From Deltaproteobacteria bacterium (lineage in GTDB: Bacteria; Desulfobacterota; Desulfuromonadia; Geobacterales; Geobacteraceae): a stretch of DNA of 64,000 nucleotides. A model generated the notes under the pieces. That model was not told the origin of the DNA and searched no databases. It was given only the letters and a program-made list of their open reading frames with translations. The stretch spans positions 1 to 64,000 of the forward strand of contig SBEG01000001.1 of the NCBI GenBank assembly GCA_009668975.1, given 5' to 3'. Shown in pieces: positions 54,106 to 63,970 of the stretch (positions within the stretch are counted from its first letter, which is position 1; the number at the start of each line of letters is the position of its first letter). A program made the translations under genes and the position numbers.

Positions 54106-54399
54106 CTACTTATTTTCATAGTCGACAGTTACTGAAGATTTCGCAATTTTTTTTACGAAGGGAACGACAGTTTCCGCGTGATAAGGATGAAGTTGATAAG
54201 TCTGCAGATCACCTAGGGACGCAAAGCGTGTGACTAAAGCAAGATCGTATGATCTATCTGATTTTACCAGATCGACACCAACCTCCAGATGGAGTAATTG
54301 CGGTATTTTGCCCTGCATACTCAACAACATTTCCTGCACTGCTTGAACTATTTCCGGGGAGGATTCGACCAACTTGAAGAAAACAATATGCGTAATCAT
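54106..54399 (-). CDS. Dabb-family (stress-responsive A/B barrel) protein
   Basis: A 97-residue dimeric alpha/beta-barrel protein. ITHIVFFKLVESSPEIVQAVQEML, HLEVGVDLVKSDRSYDLALVTRF and YQLHPYHAETVVPFVKKI are the usual Dabb segments. Relatives range from stress proteins to small-molecule cyclases; no active site is clear here. The gap from 53929 to 54105 has no gene. Confidence 0.88.
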   Translation of the reverse strand: MITHIVFFKLVESSPEIVQAVQEMLLSMQGKIPQLLHLEVGVDLVKSDRSYDLALVTRFASLGDLQTYQLHPYHAETVVPFVKKIAKSSVTVDYENK

Positions 54400-54478
54400 A
54401 GTAGCTCCAAAAGTAAAAATTATGCGACAGTTCTCATACGGAAACGAAATGTCGACAACTCCACGGATTTAATCGCAG

Positions 54479-54802
54479 CTATACAACTTTAGGTTCATTA
54501 TAAGATTCCAGAATTTTCAGGCATTCCGATTCCACACGTTCCCATTCAAGTTCTGCTGACAAAACCTGTCCATCTGAATCACCCGGGACAAGTGAAGACT
54601 GCTCAACAAAAGAAGCGGCCTTTCGCCTCTCCGGTCCAGTGTAGCCCCCCTCGTCCTTCCTGACCGGATCCTTCTCGATAATAACCCACTCGTTTGCACG
54701 TCGAAACGCGAACAAATGTCCGGATTTAATAAGGTTTTCAAGTCGAAACTTATGAACGGCACCAAAACGCTTGTCGCTTTGATATATAACTTGAATCAGC
54801 AT
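54479..54802 (-). CDS. Small uncharacterised protein with GPERR motif
   Basis: A 107-residue soluble protein. The first half (IQVIYQSDKRFGAVHKFRLENLIKSGHLFAFRRANEWVII) looks like a small beta domain, followed by GGYTGPERRKAA and an acidic helical tail. Short proteins with the xxGPERRK stretch are common in Geobacter-like genomes and are often annotated as unknown. A ribosome site AAGGAGG lies before the ATG at 54802. Confidence 0.75.
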   Translation of the reverse strand: MLIQVIYQSDKRFGAVHKFRLENLIKSGHLFAFRRANEWVIIEKDPVRKDEGGYTGPERRKAASFVEQSSLVPGDSDGQVLSAELEWERVESECLKILESYNEPKVV

Positions 54803-54901
54803 GATACGCCTCCTTCACAAGAAACTTACCATACTTATACATAACTAATCTAATGATTTAAACATTAAATTAACTAAGCATTAAAACAATCCTTTGCCGG
54901 C

Positions 54902-54950
54902 AAAAAAAAAGAGAAACGGAAAGGCAATAAGAAAAGCCAACCGTTTCTCT
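54902..54950 (-). terminator. Terminator after tRNA-Pro
   Basis: The stem AGAGAAACGG (54910-54919) with CCGTTTCTCT (54941-54950), then T9 on the minus strand, directly past the encoded CCA end of the tRNA. Confidence 0.9.
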
Positions 54951-54957
54951 TTCTTTC

Positions 54958-55036
<79 letters not shown>

Positions 55037-55089
55037 ACATTCCTGGATACTACTTTCAAGTTCCACAGAAAAACTCATCACTTCACTAC

Positions 55090-55443
55090 TTAGCTGAGTA
55101 AATTCCGCAACTCATTCAATTCTTGTCGCACCTCTTTCAAAAGGGTACTCATTTCAAGATAAGAATTCTCATCAGCCACACAAAGTTCTGTCGCGGCAGC
55201 TAACTTGGCGATTCTACTTTTGGCACCGGCAATGGTAAGCTTTTCCTGATAGAGCAACTGCCTGATACTCAGGATGAGTTCGAGATTTTCTCGAGTATAG
55301 AGCCTTTGACCGGAACGACTCTTCAAGGGGCGAAGCTGCGAAAACTCGGTTTCCCAGAATCGAAGCACCGAAGAATTCAGTGAGGTTAAGCGGGAAACTT
55401 CACCAATCTTCATATATTGCTTATCAGGAAGCTTGGTGTCCAC
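55090..55443 (-). CDS. MerR-family regulator
   Basis: A 117-residue MerR-type protein. The winged-helix starts [43 protein letters not shown], followed by a helical dimerisation part ([16 protein letters not shown]). The effector domain is very short and lacks metal-binding cysteines (only one Cys is present), so it is a small HTH-only form. It sits between ihfA and tRNA-Pro, a conserved place in this group. The target is unknown. Confidence 0.9.
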   Translation of the reverse strand: MDTKLPDKQYMKIGEVSRLTSLNSSVLRFWETEFSQLRPLKSRSGQRLYTRENLELILSIRQLLYQEKLTIAGAKSRIAKLAAATELCVADENSYLEMSTLLKEVRQELNELRNLLS

Positions 55444-55461
55444 AACTCCTCCGCAGAGGCA

Positions 55462-55740
55462 TTACTTTGTGTTAATCGCCGACTTAAGTACCTGGCTTGG
55501 TTTAAAGGTAAGGATTTTCCGGGCAGAGATGACGATCTCTTCTCCGGTCTGAGGGTTACGGCCACGACGATCAGCCTTTTCCTTAACAATGAAGTTACCA
55601 AAACCGGCAATCTTAATTTTTTCACCGGACTCAAGAGTACTCTTTATTATGTCAAAAACCATCTCAACTAATTCGGCAGATTCTTTCTTTGAAAAACCGA
55701 TTTTCTCGTAAATCTTTTCAACCATATCTGATTTTGTCAT
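55462..55740 (-). CDS. ihfA: Integration host factor alpha
   Basis: A 92-residue DNA-bending protein. MTKSDMVEKIYEKIGFSKKES and GKKIxxGFGNF-type residues (KIKIAGFGNFIVKEKADRRGRNPQTGEEI) fit IHF alpha. GAGGG precedes the ATG at 55740. It follows pheT, the common bacterial arrangement pheST-ihfA, and likely shares its transcript. Confidence 0.95.
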   Translation of the reverse strand: MTKSDMVEKIYEKIGFSKKESAELVEMVFDIIKSTLESGEKIKIAGFGNFIVKEKADRRGRNPQTGEEIVISARKILTFKPSQVLKSAINTK

Positions 55741-55842
55741 AATATCCCTCAAAATCAATAATATTAAATAGTTATAAACAGTCAAGAATCCTGAAACGCG
55801 TTTGGATTTATAGCATAGCAGGCCGAGATTATCAACCCATTT

Positions 55843-58248
55843 TTACCTGATGGTAACATTTATTTTTTTCAGGACATTTTGCACAACCTGCTCCTGAAGC
55901 CGGTTAACCTCTTCATCGGTAAGAGTCCTCTCCGGTGAGCGATAGCGGACCCGGACCGCAATACTTTTGTGACCCTCAGGAATACCAGGCCCTTTGTAGA
56001 GATCGAACAGCTCAACATTTTCCATCTCTTTCATTTTGTTTCCGCGAATGCAGTCCAGAATAATTCCGGTCTCCATCTCGTCTTGGACAAGCAGGGCAAT
56101 GTCACGAAAGGTATCCGGATAGCGCGGGGGTGGTGACACGGAAGTAACTTCGGTACACAATGAAAGCAGTTTTTCAAAATTCAGCTCAAAATAATACAGG
56201 GGCTTTTCAATGCCGAAGTTTTCCTGCACGGTCGGATGAATTTCGCCAAAAGACCCGATGTGATCCTGGCCGGAATAGACACTGCACGCTTTCCCTGGAT
56301 GATAATATGTCTCTAACTCCCGCGCCTCAAACAGAACACCGGAAATACCGAGCGATTCGAAAACATTCTCCAGCATTCCTTTAACATCATAGAAATCCAC
56401 TGGTTCCGTTGTTCGATTCCAACACTCCGGGTCCCGCGAGCCGGTCAGGATTCCAGCCGCATAAACGGGTTCTACAGGCAATTCACTATCAGCAACGGGG
56501 AGATAAATCCTCCGCAGCTCAAATACCTGAACATTCATCAGTCTGACACTCAGGTTTCGTGCGGTCACGTCTAACAAGCCCGGAAGCAACGTGGTTCTCA
56601 TCACCGCCTGATCTTCAGAAAGAGGATTCAGAACCTTGACAGGATTCCTTCTCGGATCGTTTTCATCGAGCATTATCTTATTGAAGACGGAAGTATTCAC
56701 AAAAGAATAGGTAATAACCTCGGAAAGCCCATGGGCCACAAGAAGATCACGAAGCTTCCTTTCAAGCACCTGATGTGGCGACGGGAGATCGGAAAATGCT
56801 CGAATCTTCGGCATGGTCACAGGGATGTTTTCATAGCCATTCAGCCGCGCGACTTCCTCAATCAGGTCAATCTCACGTTCGATGTCCACCCGGTAGGTAG
56901 GAACCGTGACATGCAGAATACCCGGCTCGGGACACAGGACAGTAAATTCCAAGTTGTGAAAAATTCTTATCACCTCATCGAGAGGTAATTCAATGCCCAG
57001 TATGCACGCGATCCTTTCAAGACGGACGGAAATCGTTCTTGGCTGGACCGGCGTCGGATACACATCAATACTGCCGACAGCAAGCTTTCCGCCGGCGAGT
57101 TCCGCCATTAATGTAGCGGCACGGTCCAATGCTCTGGGAAGGATCGATATATCCGCTCCTCTTTCGAAGCGGTGAGACGCCTCGGTGTGCATGCCAAGCC
57201 GACGAGCTGTCCGGCGTATGGCGGAAGGCTCAAAATAGGCACTCTCAAGCAGGATATCGGTAGTCGAATCGGAGATTTCCGAGTTTTCGCCGCCCATGAT
57301 CCCGGCAAGAGCAATGGCCTTCTCCGCGTCACGAATGGTAAGGTCCTGGTTTACCAGCGCCCTCTCCTGTTCGTCCAGTGTAACGAATTTCTCTCCATCC
57401 GCGGCACGCTCAACAATAACGGCACCACCGGCAAGAAGTCGATAATCGAAGGCATGAAGGGGGTGACCATATTCAAGCAGGACATAATTGGTAATATCAA
57501 CCACATTGTTGATGGATCGTATGCCGACAGCATTCAAGCGGTTAACCATCCAGGAAGGTGATGGACCAACCGTACAACCGGTAAGGTAACGGGCCATGTA
57601 ACGGGGACACAGATCGGCATCCTGTACCGAGATACGAGCAACAGTATCGATCGCCGGGCCTTTTTCCACGACGTCATGCGACGGGTACTTGACCTTCAGG
57701 CCGAGCATAGCGGCTATCTCGCGGGCGATGCCGATCACGCTGAGGCAATCGGCCCGATTCGGGGTAAGTCCGATTTCGAAAATAACATCCTTCAACCCGA
57801 GCGCCTCAAAGACCGGTGTCCCCAATGGCAGGCCAGAAGGGAGAATCATAATTCCCTCTGATTCATCAGCAAGACCCAGCTCTTTTTCCGAACAGAGCAT
57901 TCCAAACGATTCCGAGCCACGAATCTTCGAGCGCTTTATGCGAAAATCACCCGGAAGAACGGCACCGATCTGCGCCAGGGCCACCGTATCGCCAGTCTTG
58001 AAATTCTGGGCACCGCAGACGATCGTCAGTACCTCTTTGCCATTATCAACCTGACACAAGGAAAGCTTGTCGGCATTGGGATGCTGGGCTTTTTCCCGGA
58101 CAATCGCCACGACCACTTCATCGAGGTCAGTGCCGACCTTCTGAAGGCCCTCAACTTCAAGCCCGATCATGGTCAGGAGATCAGCCAGTGCGTCAGATGA
58201 CAAATCAAAATCGACAAATTCTTTCAACCAATTATACGTAACGATCAT
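55843..58248 (-). CDS. pheT: Phenylalanyl-tRNA synthetase beta subunit
   Basis: An 801-residue subunit that binds tRNA-Phe and edits mischarged tyrosine. The N-terminal EMAP-type RNA-binding domain (LCQVDNGKEVLTIVCGAQNF), the B3/B4 editing region (ISVQDADLCPRYMARYL) and the B5 domain are present in order, with the FDX-ACB anticodon domain at the end. It lies 60 bases after pheS and forms the alpha2-beta2 enzyme. Confidence 0.98.
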   Translation of the reverse strand: MIVTYNWLKEFVDFDLSSDALADLLTMIGLEVEGLQKVGTDLDEVVVAIVREKAQHPNADKLSLCQVDNGKEVLTIVCGAQNFKTGDTVALAQIGAVLPGDFRIKRSKIRGSESFGMLCSEKELGLADESEGIMILPSGLPLGTPVFEALGLKDVIFEIGLTPNRADCLSVIGIAREIAAMLGLKVKYPSHDVVEKGPAIDTVARISVQDADLCPRYMARYLTGCTVGPSPSWMVNRLNAVGIRSINNVVDITNYVLLEYGHPLHAFDYRLLAGGAVIVERAADGEKFVTLDEQERALVNQDLTIRDAEKAIALAGIMGGENSEISDSTTDILLESAYFEPSAIRRTARRLGMHTEASHRFERGADISILPRALDRAATLMAELAGGKLAVGSIDVYPTPVQPRTISVRLERIACILGIELPLDEVIRIFHNLEFTVLCPEPGILHVTVPTYRVDIEREIDLIEEVARLNGYENIPVTMPKIRAFSDLPSPHQVLERKLRDLLVAHGLSEVITYSFVNTSVFNKIMLDENDPRRNPVKVLNPLSEDQAVMRTTLLPGLLDVTARNLSVRLMNVQVFELRRIYLPVADSELPVEPVYAAGILTGSRDPECWNRTTEPVDFYDVKGMLENVFESLGISGVLFEARELETYYHPGKACSVYSGQDHIGSFGEIHPTVQENFGIEKPLYYFELNFEKLLSLCTEVTSVSPPPRYPDTFRDIALLVQDEMETGIILDCIRGNKMKEMENVELFDLYKGPGIPEGHKSIAVRVRYRSPERTLTDEEVNRLQEQVVQNVLKKINVTIR

Positions 58249-58308
58249 AGTCTCACACTTTTCAAAGGTTGGATTTTACCCTTAAAGTATCACTTTAAAT
58301 ATCACGAG

Positions 58309-59325
58309 TTAAAACTGGGACAGAAAACGCAGGTCATTTTCAAACAGCAATCGCATATCACTGATACCGTAGCGGAGCATCGCAATTCGCTCAATCCCCA
58401 TCCCGAAAGCAAAACCGGTGTATGCCTCGGAATCATAGGAGACATGACGGAAGACCTCCGGATCAACCATGCCGGCACCAAGGATCTCAAGCCAGCCGGT
58501 ATTCTTACAGATCCGGCAGCCCTTTCCCTTACACATCACACAGGCAATATCAACCTCGGCACTCGGTTCGGTAAAAGGGAAAAAACTGGGACGCAAACGG
58601 ACCCCGGTGCCTGACCCGAAACACTGATTGACGAATATTGTCAGAATCCCTTTCAAATCCCCGAAGGTAACTCCCTTGTCCACGTGCAACCCTTCAATCT
58701 GATGGAACATGGGAGAATGGGTGGCGTCGGAATCGCAGCGATAGACGGTTCCGGGGGCGATAATTCTGACCGGCGGCGCCTGCTTCAGCATCGTGCGGAT
58801 CTGGACCGGAGAAGTGTGGGTTCTCAGCACTATGGAGTCATTGACGAAGAAGGTGTCCTGCATATCCCGAGCGGGATGATCTTTCGGAATATTCAAGGCT
58901 TCGAAGTTGTAATAATCCATCTCAATTTCAGGACCCTCAGCAACTTTGAATCCGAGTCCGGCAAAGATTGCAGAAATATCTTCTATCACCTGGGAGATTG
59001 GATGTTTGGTGCCCAACGGCCTACGACGTCCAGGCAGGGTAACATCAAGCCGTTCACTCTTTAGCTTTTCCTCTTTGTTCTTCCGGCGGATGTCCTGAAG
59101 AACAGAATCCACCCGTTCCTCAAGCTGAGCCTTCACCACGTTCGCCATCTGTCCGATTAACGGACGTTCGTCCGCGGATAGTCCCCCCAGGCCTTTCATG
59201 ACCGAGGTCAACAGTCCTTTCTTGCCCAGATATTTCACGCGCAACTCGTGGAGCGACTCTTCCGTGGTCACATCCGAAAGTTCAGACAAGCCACCCTGTA
59301 GCAAGGCTTCCAGTTTTTCTTTCAT
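58309..59325 (-). CDS. pheS: Phenylalanyl-tRNA synthetase alpha subunit
   Basis: A 338-residue catalytic subunit. A coiled-coil N-terminus (to about 90) leads to the class II core: HPISQVIEDI, the QIEGLHVDKGVTFGDLKG motif 2 area, and the motif 3 end GMGIERIAMLRYGISDMRLL. A GGAAGG site precedes the ATG. A terminator separates it from rplT, but it may also be read through from the infC-rpmI-rplT unit. Confidence 0.98.
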   Translation of the reverse strand: MKEKLEALLQGGLSELSDVTTEESLHELRVKYLGKKGLLTSVMKGLGGLSADERPLIGQMANVVKAQLEERVDSVLQDIRRKNKEEKLKSERLDVTLPGRRRPLGTKHPISQVIEDISAIFAGLGFKVAEGPEIEMDYYNFEALNIPKDHPARDMQDTFFVNDSIVLRTHTSPVQIRTMLKQAPPVRIIAPGTVYRCDSDATHSPMFHQIEGLHVDKGVTFGDLKGILTIFVNQCFGSGTGVRLRPSFFPFTEPSAEVDIACVMCKGKGCRICKNTGWLEILGAGMVDPEVFRHVSYDSEAYTGFAFGMGIERIAMLRYGISDMRLLFENDLRFLSQF

Positions 59326-59477
59326 AATCAGCTACCTTCCGATGGTGAAATACTTTGCTCCTGGCGGACACAATCCAATCAAGTTTTTCTCAGGATGGTC
59401 CGTGGCGAATTACCGCAATGATTGCTTCGCCGGCAACAGGGCAGTCACAAACAAGATTGAACTACCATCGCTAAAAA

Positions 59478-59508
59478 AAGAAATGGGATACGTTGTATCC
59501 CATTTCTT
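59478..59508 (-). terminator. Terminator or attenuator between rplT and pheS
   Basis: A perfect 14-base stem, AAGAAATGGGATAC (59478-59491) with GTATCCCATTTCTT (59495-59508), and T7 on the minus strand. It ends the thrS-infC-rpmI-rplT transcript. Its place ahead of pheS also fits an attenuator. Confidence 0.88.
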
Positions 59509-59528
59509 CAAGCTATACCAGGTACTAA

Positions 59529-59882
59529 CTACAGATTTGTTTTTGCCAAACCCGCTATTTCGGTGAAGGCTTGGGAATCGGAGACTGCGAGATCCGCAAG
59601 CACTTTTCGATCTATTTGGACATTTGCAAGCTTCAGCCCGTAAATGAACTTGCTGTAAGAAAGGCCGTTCAGGCGGGAAGCTGCATTGATGCGTGCAATC
59701 CAGAGAGCTCTGAAATCTCTTTTTTTGACTTTGCGGTCACGATACGCGTACTTCAGTGCGCGATCTACAGCTTCGGTGGCACTCCTGAAGAGTTTGCTGC
59801 GCGCACCACGGTAACCTTTCGCCAGCTTCAAGACCTTATTACGACGTTGTCTCGCTTTAAATCCTCGTTTTACCCTTGGCAT
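59529..59882 (-). CDS. rplT: Ribosomal protein L20
   Basis: A 117-residue protein of the 50S subunit that organises 23S rRNA early in assembly. [32 protein letters not shown] is the fully typical basic start. AAAGGAG precedes the ATG. In other bacteria it also represses its own operon by binding the leader RNA; a strong hairpin lies just upstream of it here. Confidence 0.98.
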   Translation of the reverse strand: MPRVKRGFKARQRRNKVLKLAKGYRGARSKLFRSATEAVDRALKYAYRDRKVKKRDFRALWIARINAASRLNGLSYSKFIYGLKLANVQIDRKVLADLAVSDSQAFTEIAGLAKTNL

Positions 59883-59955
59883 ACATTACTCCTTTTGCTT
59901 GTATTTGCCGGATCCGCAAGGGGAGACGTTTCCTCGCGGTTCACGGACATCGTGT

Positions 59956-59983
59956 GAGACACTGGCACAAAGGCCAGCGTCTC
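59956..59983 (-). promoter_or_regulatory. Hairpin in the rpmI-rplT gap
   Basis: GAGAC..CTGGC (59956-59966) pairs with GCCAG..GTCTC (59973-59983), an 11-base stem with one mismatch. No T run follows. It could be an L20-binding or processing site; this is inferred only from position. Confidence 0.45.
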
Positions 59984-59986
59984 AAA

Positions 59987-60184
59987 TTACATATAGGGAA
60001 TCAGCTTTGCGATATTTTTGGCATCAACAGCTGCAACCAAAGCACCTTGACGAAGGTTTCTTTTCCGCTTGCGGCTCATGGAAGTCAAAATATGGCTGGT
60101 AAAACCACACGCCCGCTTGATCTTTCCGGAACCGGTCTTTTTGAAGCGCTTTGCTGCACCACGATTTGTTTTTATCTTCGGCAT
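59987..60184 (-). CDS. rpmI: Ribosomal protein L35
   Basis: A 65-residue basic protein of the large subunit. [24 protein letters not shown] and [17 protein letters not shown] are the diagnostic parts. It lies between infC and rplT, the usual order. The start has an AAAGGAGAA site. Confidence 0.98.
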   Translation of the reverse strand: MPKIKTNRGAAKRFKKTGSGKIKRACGFTSHILTSMSRKRKRNLRQGALVAAVDAKNIAKLIPYM

Positions 60185-60225
60185 CGTATTCTCCTTTATA
60201 TCAATCTAAGAAATATCACGCTCGG

Positions 60226-60738
60226 TTATTTTTTAGGGGAAACAATAATATACATGCTGCGCCCCTCCATCTTGGGTCGCACCTCAATGGTGGCAATATC
60301 TTCCAAATCAGCCACAAATCGGTCGAGTGCTCTCTGACCAAACTCCATGTGGGTGATTTCCCGTCCGCGGAAGACCACTGAAATTTTGGCCTTGTTTCCC
60401 TCTTCGATAAAACGTCGAGCATGCTTGATTTTAAATAGAAGATCATGCTCGTCCGTCTTGGGTCGGAGCTTGATTTCCTTTAACTGGATTTGTACCTGTT
60501 TCTTTTTTGCTTCCTGCAGTTTCTTACTCTGCTGGTATTTATATTTACCATAATCCATGATCCGGCAGACAGGAGGAACAGCGGTCGGCGATACTTCCAC
60601 AAGATCCAGATGTTGACTTTCCGCTAAGGCAAGGGCATCCCTGAGCGGTAGAATGCCGAGTTGCTCACTTTCAGCACCGACAACCCTAACCTCCCGCGCC
60701 CGAATAGCCTGATTGATGTTTACTGTGGGTTTCGCTAT
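60226..60738 (-). CDS. infC: Translation initiation factor IF-3 with a non-AUG start
   Basis: A 170-residue factor that proofreads start codons. Reading upstream from VEVSPTAVPPVCRIMDYGKYKY, the frame continues back through NINQAIRAREVRVVGAESEQLGIL, as in all IF-3, with no ATG, GTG or TTG at the natural start. The likely start is ATA at 60736-60738 (I/M-A-K-P-T-V-N), placed 7 bases after AGGAGG. In E. coli infC starts with AUU and IF-3 represses itself through it; AUA would serve the same purpose. GTG at 60598-60600 would cut off the N-domain and is rejected. Confidence 0.92.
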   Translation of the reverse strand: MAKPTVNINQAIRAREVRVVGAESEQLGILPLRDALALAESQHLDLVEVSPTAVPPVCRIMDYGKYKYQQSKKLQEAKKKQVQIQLKEIKLRPKTDEHDLLFKIKHARRFIEEGNKAKISVVFRGREITHMEFGQRALDRFVADLEDIATIEVRPKMEGRSMYIIVSPKK

Positions 60739-60749
60739 GGCGACACCTC

Positions 60750-62660
60750 CTATTTGAAGCTTTTCACTTCTTGCTCAAGAAAATTTACAAGCTCCGCCAC
60801 TCTCATGGCGGGCAGATTATTGCCGTCGCGATAGCGCGGCGTAACTGTCTCCGTTTCAACCTCTTTGTCGCCAATGACGAACATATAGGGAACTTTTTGC
60901 AGCTGTGCTTCGCGGATCTTGAATCCCAGCTTCTCGTTACGGAAATCGTGCTGCACGCGAATCCCCGCTTCACGCAGCTGGGAGTAAACCTTGCGGGCAT
61001 AGGGAACCTGATTGTCGGTTACCGTCAGCAGCACACCCTGAACCGGGGACAACCACAAGGGAAAGTTGCCTGCGTAGTGCTCGATCAGAACCCCGATGAA
61101 GCGCTCGATCGCGCCGAGGATCACCCGGTGCACCATGACCGGTCTTTTCCGCTCACCATCAGCAGCTATGTAGGTGAGATCAAACCGCTCGGGGAGCGTA
61201 AAATCGCACTGGATTGTAGCACATTGCCACCTTCTGTCAAGAGCATCACGAAGCTTGATATCGATTTTCGGACCATAAAAAGCACCATCGCCTTCATTTA
61301 CCTCAAAGGGACGGCCGGAGTCCTCGAGTGCGGCCTGAAGCGCCTTGGTGGCCCGTTCCCAGTCCTCGTCGGTTCCGATCGATTTATCCGGACGAGTGGA
61401 GAGCTCCATCTCATAATCGAAACCGAAGATCGCCATGACATCATTGACAAAAGATAGCACGCCTTTGATTTCGGCATCAAGCTGTTCCGGCGTACAGAGA
61501 ATATGCGCATCATCCTGGGTAAAACCGCGAACCCTGAGCAGGCCATGCAGAACGCCGGCCCGCTCGTGACGGTGCACTGTTCCCAGTTCGAAGTAGCGTA
61601 GCGGAAGGTCGCGGTAACTGCGCAGCTGAGACTTATAAATCATCATATGGGCGAGACAGTTCATCGGTTTGATGCCGTAACTCTGGCCATCAACCTCGGT
61701 GAAATACATGTTCTCCCGGTAGTTTTCATAGTGTCCGGAACGTTGCCAGAGCTCTTTCTTGAGTATCTGCGGTCCCAGGACGATATCATAGTCGCGCTTC
61801 AGGTGCTGACGTCGTTCGAAATCTTCAAGGATGGTCCGGAGCATCGCGCCCTTGGGATGCCAGATTACCAGACCGGCCCCAACTTCGTCGGCAAAGGAAA
61901 AAAGGTCAAGTTCCTTGCCGATTTTCCGATGATCACGGCGGCGGGCTTCTTCCAGGCGGGCAAGATATTCGTCAAGGGCCTTCTTGTCGACAAAGGCGGT
62001 ACCGTAAATGCGCTGAAGCATCTTGCGGCTCTCATCACCGCGCCAATAGGCACCGGCAATGGAGGTGAGCTTGAAAGCCTTGCAGAACGAAGTGGACGGC
62101 AAGTGCGGTCCGCGGCAGAGGTCGACAAAGTCACCCTGACGGTACAAAGAGACCGTTGCGGCATCCAGATCTTCGATCAGCTCAACCTTATAGCCTTCAC
62201 CCAGATCCTTGAAAAGCTGAATCGCCGCATCCTTGGTGAGCACTTCACGGGTAACAGGCAACCCTGCCTTCGCAATCTCCCGCATCTTCGCTTCAATTTT
62301 TTCAAGGTCATCCGGGCTGAAAGGAGTCTCCACATCAAAGTCGTAGTAGAATCCATTTTCAATGGAAGGACCGATAGTTACTTTTGCTTCCGGAAAGAGG
62401 GATTTCACTGCCTGAGCCATGAGGTGCGAGGTGGAATGACGAATGATGTCAAGAGCTTCAGAACTCTTTTCGGTGATTATTTCAACCTTGTCACCATCGT
62501 GTAGTTCCGTTGCAAGATCAACAGCTGCGCCGTTTACCTTGCCGGCAATGGCGTTCCGGGCCAAACCCGCACCAATCAAACGGGCAAGGTCCAGTACCGT
62601 GGCTCCTTCTTCAAGAGACCTGTTCGAGCCGTCCGGTAGCGCAACCCCTATCTCTTTCAT
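60750..62660 (-). CDS. thrS: Threonyl-tRNA synthetase
   Basis: A 636-residue class II enzyme. The order is an N-terminal TGS domain ([21 protein letters not shown]), the N2 editing domain ([17 protein letters not shown], with His/Cys residues for Ser removal), the catalytic core with zinc ligand Cys in [10 protein letters not shown], and the anticodon-binding domain ([11 protein letters not shown]). The start at 62660 has AAGGGG upstream. It is the first gene of the translation unit and lies 11 bases before infC. Confidence 0.98.
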   Translation of the reverse strand: MKEIGVALPDGSNRSLEEGATVLDLARLIGAGLARNAIAGKVNGAAVDLATELHDGDKVEIITEKSSEALDIIRHSTSHLMAQAVKSLFPEAKVTIGPSIENGFYYDFDVETPFSPDDLEKIEAKMREIAKAGLPVTREVLTKDAAIQLFKDLGEGYKVELIEDLDAATVSLYRQGDFVDLCRGPHLPSTSFCKAFKLTSIAGAYWRGDESRKMLQRIYGTAFVDKKALDEYLARLEEARRRDHRKIGKELDLFSFADEVGAGLVIWHPKGAMLRTILEDFERRQHLKRDYDIVLGPQILKKELWQRSGHYENYRENMYFTEVDGQSYGIKPMNCLAHMMIYKSQLRSYRDLPLRYFELGTVHRHERAGVLHGLLRVRGFTQDDAHILCTPEQLDAEIKGVLSFVNDVMAIFGFDYEMELSTRPDKSIGTDEDWERATKALQAALEDSGRPFEVNEGDGAFYGPKIDIKLRDALDRRWQCATIQCDFTLPERFDLTYIAADGERKRPVMVHRVILGAIERFIGVLIEHYAGNFPLWLSPVQGVLLTVTDNQVPYARKVYSQLREAGIRVQHDFRNEKLGFKIREAQLQKVPYMFVIGDKEVETETVTPRYRDGNNLPAMRVAELVNFLEQEVKSFK

Positions 62661-62727
62661 GTAAGGCCCCTTAATAGAAAAAGGCATCAAACGTCGATGC
62701 CCCTGTCATTTAATAATCCGTGATGAA

Positions 62728-62802
62728 TGGTAGGCGCGGGCGGTTTCGAACCGCCGACCCCTAGCGTGTCGAGCTAGTGCTCTACCCCTGAGCTACGCGC
62801 CT
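62728..62802 (-). tRNA. tRNA-Val(GAC) with C33
   Basis: A 75-nucleotide tRNA with CCA encoded. The acceptor AGGCGCG pairs with CGCGCCT, with A73. The anticodon arm is CTAGC-TCGACAC-GCTAG, so the anticodon is GAC and the base before it (33) is C, not the near-universal U. The T-arm GGCGG-TTCGAAA-CCGCC is perfect. Valine identity bases A35, C36 and A73 are present. It lies just upstream of thrS. Confidence 0.92.
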
Positions 62803-62883
62803 TCATCTAAAGCAGAGTTTATTTAACAGGTACGTCCAATATTGTCAAGAAATTTATTCACTTCCAAAAATCCAGGAAGGAAT

Positions 62884-63954
62884 CTAACCTAAAATCCTGC
62901 GGATTGCGTTTTCAACATCATCTACCGTAATCAGTTCGAGACAGCGAGCACCAATGCGGCATTTTGGCGTAGAGCCGAAACGGGTGCAGGGCGAACAGTC
63001 GAGTTGCCTGTTCAGCACGATGTGCCGCGCGTCACGGGGAGCCCACTTTTTTTCAATCCCCGGGCCAAACAGGGAAACCGTGGGAACCTTGAGTTCCGCG
63101 GCAATATGCAGCAAACCGGAATCACCGGTTATCAGCAGACGGGAATGCGCCAGAAGAGCCGCGGTCTCCGCCAAAGACGTTTTTCCGGCAAAATTAAAAC
63201 CGGGGCCACCGGAGACAATGTCATTTCCAGCCGACTCGTCATCCCGGCCCCCCACAACCACCACCGGGAAACCCAGCTCATGAATTCGACGGGCAAGCTC
63301 CTGAAACTTTTTCGTGCCCCAGCGTCGTTCAGGAATGCTGGCCCCAGGGAAGAGTACAATATAGGATTTCCCCGCCAGGACTGCAAGTTTTTTCTCCACA
63401 TTCGCGACAGCCTGGGGGGGAATATCAAGCGAAAGCTCTGGATCATCCGGCGGTAGAATGCCAAGCGGCTTCAGGAGCGCCAGGAAGCTTTCGCCTTCAT
63501 AGGTCTCATGCGAATACGCTATCGCATGAGTAAAAAGCCTCTTCCGGTTATTGGTGGCAAACCCGATCAGGAGTGGTGCACCTGTCAGACGGGCAACCAC
63601 CGCGGAAAGGCGGTGCCACTGCTCCGTATCAATGACCACATCGAATCCGCCGCGCACGATAGCACGGAGGTCGGAAATACGGTCGTAAAGAAGGATGCGC
63701 GTCACGGCGCTGCAGAAGGAAAAGATCGCGGCATTCCGTCTTTCGGCCAGGACGGTGATCGTGCAGGCTGGATACTTCGCCTTAACCAGACGTATGGCTC
63801 GCAGCAGGAGAACGGCGTCACCGATACCGCCGGGACGGATGAAGAGAATGTTGCGGGGCGCACGCCCGGCAACGGGCAGCGGTTTCCCCAGCAGGAAAAC
63901 GGCGGCATTCCCGAGATACCGGTCAAGCTGTTTGAGCAAACGAACCTTCAGCAC
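62884..63954 (-). CDS. GT9-family glycosyltransferase (heptosyltransferase-like)
   Basis: A 356-residue enzyme of the ADP-heptose:LPS heptosyltransferase family, acting on lipopolysaccharide core. ILFIRPGGIGDAVLLLRAIRLVK is the typical start, IVLFPGASIPERRWGTKKFQELARRI lies mid-protein, and ITGDSGLLHIAAELKVPTVSLFGPG is the donor-binding part. A late cysteine group (CSPCTRFGSTPKCRIGARC) is seen in many members. The start is GTG at 63954 after GGGGG. The acceptor cannot be told. Confidence 0.92.
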   Translation of the reverse strand: MLKVRLLKQLDRYLGNAAVFLLGKPLPVAGRAPRNILFIRPGGIGDAVLLLRAIRLVKAKYPACTITVLAERRNAAIFSFCSAVTRILLYDRISDLRAIVRGGFDVVIDTEQWHRLSAVVARLTGAPLLIGFATNNRKRLFTHAIAYSHETYEGESFLALLKPLGILPPDDPELSLDIPPQAVANVEKKLAVLAGKSYIVLFPGASIPERRWGTKKFQELARRIHELGFPVVVVGGRDDESAGNDIVSGGPGFNFAGKTSLAETAALLAHSRLLITGDSGLLHIAAELKVPTVSLFGPGIEKKWAPRDARHIVLNRQLDCSPCTRFGSTPKCRIGARCLELITVDDVENAIRRILG

Positions 63955-63970
63955 CTTGCCCCCGTCGCCA

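Noticed and set aside
62728..62802. tRNA-Val as a pseudo-tRNA
   Set aside because: All stems, identity bases and the CCA end are intact; only base 33 is unusual, so it is kept as a gene.
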